9,236 nucleotides of DNA from JBBRFH01 sp038224615 (GTDB taxonomy: Bacteria > Planctomycetota > Phycisphaerae > Tepidisphaerales > Tepidisphaeraceae). Where the stretch lies: contig JBBRFH010000136.1 in the NCBI GenBank assembly GCA_038224615.1, positions 1-9,236 of the forward strand, given 5' to 3'. The translations under genes were made by a program, and so were the position numbers. Within the stretch, counting starts at the first letter, position 1; every line of letters starts with the position of its first letter. Of this stretch, positions 1-6,343 are shown in pieces. Under the pieces are notes generated by a model that did no database searches, was not told the origin of the DNA, and saw only the letters and a program-made list of their open reading frames with translations.

Positions 1-2393
<2,393 letters not shown>

Positions 2394-2400
2394 CAATGCG

Positions 2401-2405
2401 TTCCT
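2401..2405 (-). promoter_or_regulatory. Ribosome-binding site of aconitase
   Basis: The minus strand reads AGGAA here, about 8 nt before the ATG at 2393. It is a good Shine-Dalgarno match and fixes the aconitase start. Confidence 0.6.
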
Positions 2406-2433
2406 GTGGGTTATGGGCGTCGGACAGAAGCGC

Positions 2434-2461
2434 ATGGTATGCGCGGATGGGCGCGGTTCAA
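2434..2461 (-). promoter_or_regulatory. Candidate sigma70-type promoter of aconitase
   Basis: On the minus strand, TTGAAC (2461-2456, -35, 4 of 6 consensus bases) is followed by a 16-nt spacer and TACCAT (2439-2434, -10, 4 of 6). Transcription would start about 30-40 nt upstream of the ATG at 2393. The -10 lies within a perfect inverted repeat, GCGCAT-GGT-ATGCGC (2430-2444), which could be an operator. Found by eye from consensus similarity only. Confidence 0.35.
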
Positions 2462-2615
2462 GACGCAGGCTTACGGATCGCGAAAAGCCGTTTCTTCGTG
2501 GAATCCTGGCGCACGAGCGCAAAGTGAATCGTATTTCATGGATGCCTCTTGCTGCAGACCACGCAAGAATATGTCGAAATAGTATGTAGGAAGTCGCCGA
2601 ACCGGGAAGACAGCC

Positions 2616-2756
2616 ATGAACGCAATCACGTCCGATATCCCCGCTGCCGCTGAGATCGAATCACCGAAATCAGGTCACTGGCTCGTCCGTGCGTACATCG
2701 CCAGCGCGATCTCGTTCGGCGCGATGTGCGTGGGCATTCTTGTCCACGCACGGTGA
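2616..2756 (+). CDS. Small hypothetical protein (46 aa) with one predicted membrane helix
   Basis: An ATG-to-TGA frame of 46 codons lies in the gap between aconitase and gmk. It is preceded by GGGAAG (2604-2609) with a 6-nt spacer, a good ribosome-binding site. The first ~20 residues are polar (MNAITSDIPAAAEIESPKSG). They are followed by a hydrophobic stretch, about residues 24-44, containing AYIASAISFGAMCVGILVHA, and the protein ends in Arg. This suggests a single-pass membrane peptide, but no family is recognised. It runs divergently from aconitase and converges on gmk, whose stop is 61 nt away. A chance ORF of this size is possible in GC-rich DNA. The ribosome-binding site and the orderly soluble-then-hydrophobic composition favour a real gene. 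Confidence 0.45.
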   Translation: MNAITSDIPAAAEIESPKSGHWLVRAYIASAISFGAMCVGILVHAR

Positions 2757-2817
2757 GCCGACCCACGGCCGATCCGGTTCTCGCGTAGAGGCACGTTCGC
2801 GATTCGCGGACGGCGCT

Positions 2818-3408
2818 TCAGATCCCGCCGGAGCGCTTCAGGCGGATGATCTTGACGAGTTCTTCGACCGCCGTCTCCAGCTTGTCGTTGATGACCATGT
2901 AATCGAACGCGCGGCTGCCCCGCGCCATGGCGATCTCGCGCCGGGCGGCACGGAAACGCTTCTGCATGTCCTCTTCCGAATCCCGCTTGCGATCGGTCAG
3001 CCGCTGCAACAGCGTCTGCTGGTCCGGCGGCAGGATGAAGATCAGCACGGCCTCGGGGAACGCGTCGCGCACCTGTAGCGCGCCCTGCACGTCGATCTCC
3101 AGAAGAACGTCTTTTCCCTCGTGTAGAAAATCGATCGTGGGATGCTTGGGCGTGGCGTAGTAATCGCCGTAGACCTGGGCGTATTCGAGGTAGGCGTCAG
3201 TGTCGAGCCGGCGGAAAAACTCGGTGCGGTCGATGTGCTCGTACGTCTTGCCCTGATCATCCTGCGGCGTCCTCGGGCGGGTCGTGACCGAGACCGTGTA
3301 CCAGACCTGCGTCTGCTCGGCGAGAAGTCGGGCGATGGTACTTTTGCCAACCCCCGACGGGCCGACCATGACCAGGAGAAGTCCACGATGAATGACTGAA
3401 TCTGGCAT
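2818..3408 (-). CDS. gmk: Guanylate kinase
   Basis: Phosphorylates GMP to GDP with ATP in guanine nucleotide synthesis and salvage, in the cytoplasm. The 196-residue product is close to the usual ~200. The P-loop GPSGVGKST spans residues 16-24. The GMP-binding region carries SVTTRPRTPQ (40-49) and EYAQVYGDYYATPK (75-88), where the usual YGT motif reads YAT. The LLEIDVQGA strand is at 102-110. The arginine-bearing lid contains RDSEEDMQKRF near 142-152. The ATG at 3408 lies 4 nt after the yicC stop, so the two are almost certainly translated from one mRNA. No strong Shine-Dalgarno precedes it, which suggests translational coupling. The N-terminal residues before GLLLVMVGPSG are short, as in the family. 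No rpoZ follows, although omega often sits after gmk in other bacteria. Confidence 0.97.
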   Translation of the reverse strand: MPDSVIHRGLLLVMVGPSGVGKSTIARLLAEQTQVWYTVSVTTRPRTPQDDQGKTYEHIDRTEFFRRLDTDAYLEYAQVYGDYYATPKHPTIDFLHEGKDVLLEIDVQGALQVRDAFPEAVLIFILPPDQQTLLQRLTDRKRDSEEDMQKRFRAARREIAMARGSRAFDYMVINDKLETAVEELVKIIRLKRSGGI

Positions 3409-3412
3409 CGGC

Positions 3413-4294
3413 TTACTCGACGTTCTGAACTTGCTCTTTCATCCGGTCGATCGCGCCCTTGATGTCGACGACGTGGCCGGCGATGGTGGCATCGTTGGCC
3501 TTGCTGCCGATGGTGTTGGCCTCGCGGAGCATTTCCTGGGTGATGAAATCGAGCTTTCGGCCGGCGTGCTCGGTGGTCTTGCAGGTGTGATCGAACGCCG
3601 TCAGGTGATGCCGCAGCCGTTGGATTTCCTCGGCGATGTCCGAACGCTCGGCAAAAACCGCGACCTCTTTCAGCAGATCGGTCTGCTGGACGTGCATCTG
3701 CGCCTTGCTCATCAGTTCATTGACGCGCGACAACAGTCGCTTGTGATAGTCGTCGATCACGAACGGCGCCCGCTTTTCGATTTCCGCCAGCGCCGTCGCG
3801 ATGACGTCAACGTGCTTGGAAAGATCGACGAACAGCGCCTGCCCCTCGCGCTCGCGCATCACCATGAGCTTCTTGGTTGACTGCTCGATCAGTTCGCGAA
3901 TGAGCGTGCCGTGTTTCTCGAGGTGGTCGCCATCGTCGGTAGGCTCCTGCGTGACGCCGGGCAGGTGCAGCAGCGACGCAAGATCGATACGGACTGAATC
4001 GCCCAGGCCCGTCACCTTGCGGAGCTGCTCGATGTACGACTGCAGCGCCGCCTGATTGATGATGTACGCTGCCTCGGCCCCTTCGACGCGCATCTTGAGA
4101 ATGCAGGTGATCGAGCCGCGCACCAGCCGGTCGCGCAACATCGTTTCGAGCTCGGGCTCGAGGCCCGCGACGATGTCGGGGAGCTTGATGACGGCCTTAA
4201 AAAACCGGTTGTTGAGCGAGCGGATTTCGACGGCGTAGTGCGTGCCGTCACGCTCGGCCGAGGCATCTCCAAAACCGGTCATGCTGACGATCAT
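3413..4294 (-). CDS. yicC: YicC/YloC family endoribonuclease
   Basis: The 293-residue product matches the YicC family (E. coli member 287 residues), whose members have been described as endoribonucleases acting in RNA turnover. The N-terminus MIVSMTGFGDAS and the nearby VEIRSLNNRFFKAVIKLPD segment are family hallmarks. The C-terminal DUF1732-type region carries GRKLDFITQEMLREANTIGSK and ends in MKEQVQNVE, the near-invariant tail. The frame stays open up to 4462, but the upstream 56 codons are Arg-rich and unlike YicC, and they run into secG. I therefore place the start at the ATG at 4294, with GGGA about 9 nt upstream. The gene directly precedes gmk, a pairing seen across many bacterial phyla. 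The 103-nt gap after secG may hold its own promoter: a weak TTGGCC-17-TATCTA is present on the minus strand. Confidence 0.94.
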   Translation of the reverse strand: MIVSMTGFGDASAERDGTHYAVEIRSLNNRFFKAVIKLPDIVAGLEPELETMLRDRLVRGSITCILKMRVEGAEAAYIINQAALQSYIEQLRKVTGLGDSVRIDLASLLHLPGVTQEPTDDGDHLEKHGTLIRELIEQSTKKLMVMREREGQALFVDLSKHVDVIATALAEIEKRAPFVIDDYHKRLLSRVNELMSKAQMHVQQTDLLKEVAVFAERSDIAEEIQRLRHHLTAFDHTCKTTEHAGRKLDFITQEMLREANTIGSKANDATIAGHVVDIKGAIDRMKEQVQNVE

Positions 4295-4397
4295 CGTGGG
4301 ATCCCAGTCAATGCAGTTAGATACGACTACGGTCGAAACCGGCCAACACCGATCATGGCGAACCGGAACAGCACGTGCGGTTGATGTTGGCGCTCGG

Positions 4398-4790
4398 CTA
4401 ATGCTGCGTCGTCGGCTGTGTCGTCGACGGCAAAGTCGCAGGCACCGTCGGGACGGTTTCAAGCGGCAGATCGCTGTTCACGGGTGCCAAGGGTTTCGCC
4501 CCGGCAGCGGCCGGCGCGGTGGTGTCGGTGGTCAGCCGCAAGTTCGCTTCGTGAAGATTGTTGGCGATCAGATTCAGAAAGATCGCCAGCACCACGAACA
4601 CGCCGAAGACGACCGACGTCGCCCAGGTGAGGACGTCACCGGTCTTGGCACCGAACGCGGTATTCCCACCCACGCCGCCAAACGCCGATGCCAGGCCCCC
4701 GCCGCGACCTTTCTGGATCAGCACCAGAAGCACGAGAAACGCGCTGAGAACGAGGAACAGGGTGAGGAAAACGTAGTAGAGAAAATTCAT
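4398..4790 (-). CDS. secG: Preprotein translocase subunit SecG
   Basis: Small inner-membrane subunit of the SecYEG translocon that assists SecA-driven export. The 130-residue product has the family plan. A first membrane helix spans about residues 3-25 (LYYVFLTLFLVLSAFLVLLVLI). It is followed by the diagnostic cytoplasmic loop QKGRGGGLASAFGG (26-39). A second helix lies around 54-77. After this comes a tail of about 50 residues rich in Ala, Pro and Thr (for example PATLPSTTQPTTQH), longer than in compact SecG proteins and probably disordered. The ATG at 4790 starts directly at the hydrophobic helix, as expected. It lies downstream of tpiA on the same strand, an adjacency common in bacteria. 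The palindrome at 4801-4885 separates the two and may modulate read-through. Confidence 0.95.
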   Translation of the reverse strand: MNFLYYVFLTLFLVLSAFLVLLVLIQKGRGGGLASAFGGVGGNTAFGAKTGDVLTWATSVVFGVFVVLAIFLNLIANNLHEANLRLTTDTTAPAAAGAKPLAPVNSDLPLETVPTVPATLPSTTQPTTQH

Positions 4791-4800
4791 AGTCGTGGCG

Positions 4801-4885
4801 AGTTGATAGCTGCCAGTTGATAGTTGATAGCAGAAGGCAACGGGTAAACCAACTGCTATCAGCTATCGACTCTTGGCTATCGACT
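4801..4885. repeat. Large interrupted palindrome of GTTGATAGC-type units between tpiA and secG
   Basis: The left arm AGTTGATAGTTGATAGCAG (4815-4833) and right arm CTGCTATCAGCTATCGACT (4853-4871) are inverted copies over 19 positions, with a 19-nt loop. The only two differences are T-versus-C and become G-U wobbles in plus-strand RNA but C-A mismatches in minus-strand RNA. A second, outer pair, AGTTGATAGC (4801-4810) and GCTATCGACT (4876-4885), extends the structure. The units therefore read as short direct repeats on each arm. It starts 6 nt after the tpiA stop codon, measured along the minus strand, so it could act as an mRNA stabiliser or attenuator. No U-tract makes it a standard terminator. 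It may instead be a dispersed REP-like element. Confidence 0.8.
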
Positions 4886-4890
4886 GCTCC

Positions 4891-5640
4891 TTATACTGCT
4901 GCTTTCACGATCGCCAGGAAACTGTCCGCCTTGAGCGCCGCGCCGCCGATGAGTCCACCGTCGACGTCGGGTTGGGCGAGCAGGCCCTTGGCGTTGTCCG
5001 GCTTCATGCTGCCACCGTACTGGATACGGACGGCGTCGGCGAAGCCCTTATTCCACTTCTTGCCGAGGTACTCGCGGATGAACGCGTGAACCTCCTGCGC
5101 CTGCGCGTCGGTCGCGTTTCGGCCGGTGCCGATCGCCCAGACAGGCTCGTAGGCAATGACCAGCCGCGCCGGATCGGTGATCGACTTCGGGTCGAGTTCG
5201 TCGATCTGCTTCTGGCAGACCTCGAGCGTCTTGTTGCCGTCGCGCTCGTCCAGCTTCTCGCCGACGCAATGGACGAGGATCAGTCCGCTGCCGTAAATTT
5301 TGGCGGCCTTCTTGGCGATCAGTTCGGGCGGTTCCTTGATCACATGACGACGCTCGCTGTGACCGGTCAGGACGAACTTCACGTCCAGGTCCTTCAACTG
5401 GTCGACGCTTATCTCGCCGGTGAACGCGCCGTTGTTCTCGAAATAAGCGTCCTGGGCACCCAGGAGCACACTGGAGCCCGAGATCGCCTGGGCGACGGCG
5501 TCAATATAGATGAACGGCGGCGCGACGCCGACGTCAACGCCTGACGGGGTGCCCGCAGCGACCCCTTTGGCCAGCTCGATAGCGGCGACCTTGGTGGTGT
5601 TCATCTTCCAGTTGCCGGCGACGAAAGTTTTGCGACTCAT
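4891..5640 (-). CDS. tpiA: Triosephosphate isomerase
   Basis: Interconverts dihydroxyacetone phosphate and glyceraldehyde 3-phosphate in glycolysis and gluconeogenesis, in the cytoplasm. The 249-residue product has the normal length and all catalytic residues: Asn10 and Lys12 (GNWKMN), His94 (TGHSERR) and Glu165 (YEPVWAIGTG). The phosphate-gripping loops QYGGSMKPDN (208-216 region) and GGLIGGAAL (228-236) close the barrel. An open frame continues upstream to 5868, but the extra 76 codons have no family similarity. The ATG at 5640, giving MSRKTFVAGNWKMN, is the expected start, with GGA about 7 nt upstream. It is the first gene of the minus-strand run tpiA-secG-yicC-gmk. A TATAGT -10 candidate lies at 5702-5707. 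Confidence 0.98.
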   Translation of the reverse strand: MSRKTFVAGNWKMNTTKVAAIELAKGVAAGTPSGVDVGVAPPFIYIDAVAQAISGSSVLLGAQDAYFENNGAFTGEISVDQLKDLDVKFVLTGHSERRHVIKEPPELIAKKAAKIYGSGLILVHCVGEKLDERDGNKTLEVCQKQIDELDPKSITDPARLVIAYEPVWAIGTGRNATDAQAQEVHAFIREYLGKKWNKGFADAVRIQYGGSMKPDNAKGLLAQPDVDGGLIGGAALKADSFLAIVKAAV

Positions 5641-5701
5641 GTTTGTCCAATCTTCGGTTGCCCGCGTGCGTGTCGGTCGATGGAATTCGCGGGGGGCGGC
5701 C

Positions 5702-5707
5702 ACTATA
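5702..5707 (-). promoter_or_regulatory. Candidate -10 element of the tpiA promoter
   Basis: The minus strand reads TATAGT here (5 of 6 consensus bases), about 60 nt upstream of the tpiA ATG, giving a leader of roughly 55 nt. No convincing -35 box is seen at 16-18 nt upstream, so the call rests on the -10 alone and on its position. Confidence 0.35.
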
Positions 5708-5788
5708 GCGAATCCAGCAGCATTTGCATCCTGCCCGGCAAGCAGGGTGTGTCCTGACGTAGGGCTCCCGCGTATGCCGCGATTGTCT

Positions 5789-5816
5789 CCCTCTCCCGTG
5801 TACGCATGGGAGAGGG
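5789..5816. repeat. 12-bp inverted repeat with a TACG loop
   Basis: The arms are CCCTCTCCCGTG (5789-5800) and CATGGGAGAGGG (5805-5816), around TACG. Eleven pairs are Watson-Crick and one is a G-T position that would be a wobble in plus-strand RNA. UACG belongs to the stable UNCG loop class. The flanks lack a T-run, so a standard terminator is not supported. GC-rich palindromes with a CCCTCTCCC core resemble dispersed REP-type elements. Confidence 0.6.
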
Positions 5817-5891
5817 TATCAGCCGCGAACGGCTCGCCGACGGCCTCTCCGGTTCGTTTTTTCCTCAATTCGGATGATTTCCCCGCGTCCT

Positions 5892-5942
5892 ATCGCCGCA
5901 GGGGTCCTTCCATACCAGCCGCGTCTCCGCAATCGCCGCAGG
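5892..5942. repeat. Direct repeat ATCGCCGCAGG, two copies 40 bp apart
   Basis: ATCGCCGCAGG occurs at 5892-5902 and 5932-5942. Both copies continue with G-rich sequence leading to GTCC, offset by two bases. The start-to-start distance is 40 bp, about four helical turns. It may be a pair of regulator sites or a short duplication; the sequence does not decide. Confidence 0.45.
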
Positions 5943-5978
5943 TCCGATAAAGCGTTGCTGGGGTGAGATTAAGATTAA

Positions 5979-5992
5979 CCCATGAAAATGGG
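5979..5992. repeat. Small hairpin CCCAT-GAAA-ATGGG
   Basis: A perfect 5-bp stem is closed by a GAAA (GNRA-class) tetraloop in an AT-rich stretch upstream of the plus-strand locus. It is short and could arise by chance. Confidence 0.3.
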
Positions 5993-6124
5993 CAAATGAC
6001 ACAGGCTGAGGGCGATCTTACCGATAATTTGGGTGGAGCAGCACCGGATATCGTGATACGGATGATGAACAGGGTAAATTAGAGGGTTGCGGACGGCACA
6101 CTGAATCGGTCACAATACTGTCGT

Positions 6125-6234
6125 CCGTGCCACGGCTTGGCGACGTGCATGACAAGGCACGGTGCGGCAGCCTGTCGGGGTACGGATGACGTCGCACGGA
6201 TGCGGCACTCGCCGGGCTAACTTCGGAGGCACGG
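6125..6234 (+). promoter_or_regulatory. Possible structured leader with alternative GGCACGG pairings
   Basis: CCGTGCC (6125-6131) is the exact complement of GGCACGG at 6156-6162 and again at 6228-6234. The second copy overlaps a GGAGG ribosome-binding-like site (6225-6229). A near-direct repeat, GCACGGTGCGGCA (6157-6169) and GCACGGATGCGGCA (6194-6207), lies between them. Mutually exclusive hairpins are therefore possible. The layout could be a translational switch or repeated protein-binding sites. No known riboswitch class is recognised. Confidence 0.25.
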
Positions 6235-6343
6235 CTGGCGTTTGTGGTCAGATTGGATGATCGGTCGGTCAGGTCAGCCGCAACCCGTTCGCACGATCGT
6301 TCGTGCGAAGGCGGTGGACTTGGAGTTGGGAGAAATCTCGCGC

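Larger units (their letters stand above)
5641..6343. other. Intergenic region between tpiA and the glycosyltransferase gene
   Basis: No ORF here looks coding; the longer frames are extensions or shadows. The region would carry the divergent promoters of tpiA (minus) and the glycosyltransferase locus (plus). It contains the tpiA -10 candidate, a 12-bp hairpin (5789-5816), an 11-bp direct repeat (5892-5902 and 5932-5942), a GAAA-loop hairpin (5979-5992) and repeated GCACGG motifs (6156-6234). The stretch 5950-6120 is visibly more AT-rich than the flanking genes, as expected for promoter DNA. A weak plus-strand pair, TTGCGG (6087-6092) and CACAAT (6111-6116) with an 18-nt spacer, is the best promoter candidate for the glycosyltransferase. 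The part from 6242 on could be coding if translation begins at the TTG there. Confidence 0.6.

Noticed and set aside
4295..4462. N-terminal extension of yicC
   Set aside because: The extra 56 residues are Arg-rich, overlap secG and precede the canonical MIVSMTGFG start.
4242..4820. 192-codon plus-strand frame across secG and the yicC start
   Set aside because: Gln/Arg-rich shadow with no domain, opposite two well-recognised genes.
4801..4885. CRISPR array or simple rho-independent terminator
   Set aside because: The units are too short and irregular for CRISPR repeats with spacers, and no T-run follows the stem on either strand.
5641..5868. N-terminal extension of tpiA
   Set aside because: The extra 76 residues include the translated hairpin at 5789-5816 and a promoter-like stretch. 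Triosephosphate isomerase begins at the family-typical MSRKTFVAGNWKMN.
6121..6241. Known riboswitch (c-di-GMP, cobalamin) upstream of the glycosyltransferase
   Set aside because: I looked for the conserved cores of these classes and did not find them. Only generic complementarity is present.
6225..6245. Sigma54 (-24/-12) promoter, as seen at some PEP-CTERM loci
   Set aside because: GGCACGG resembles the -24 half, but no TTGC sits at the required spacing.
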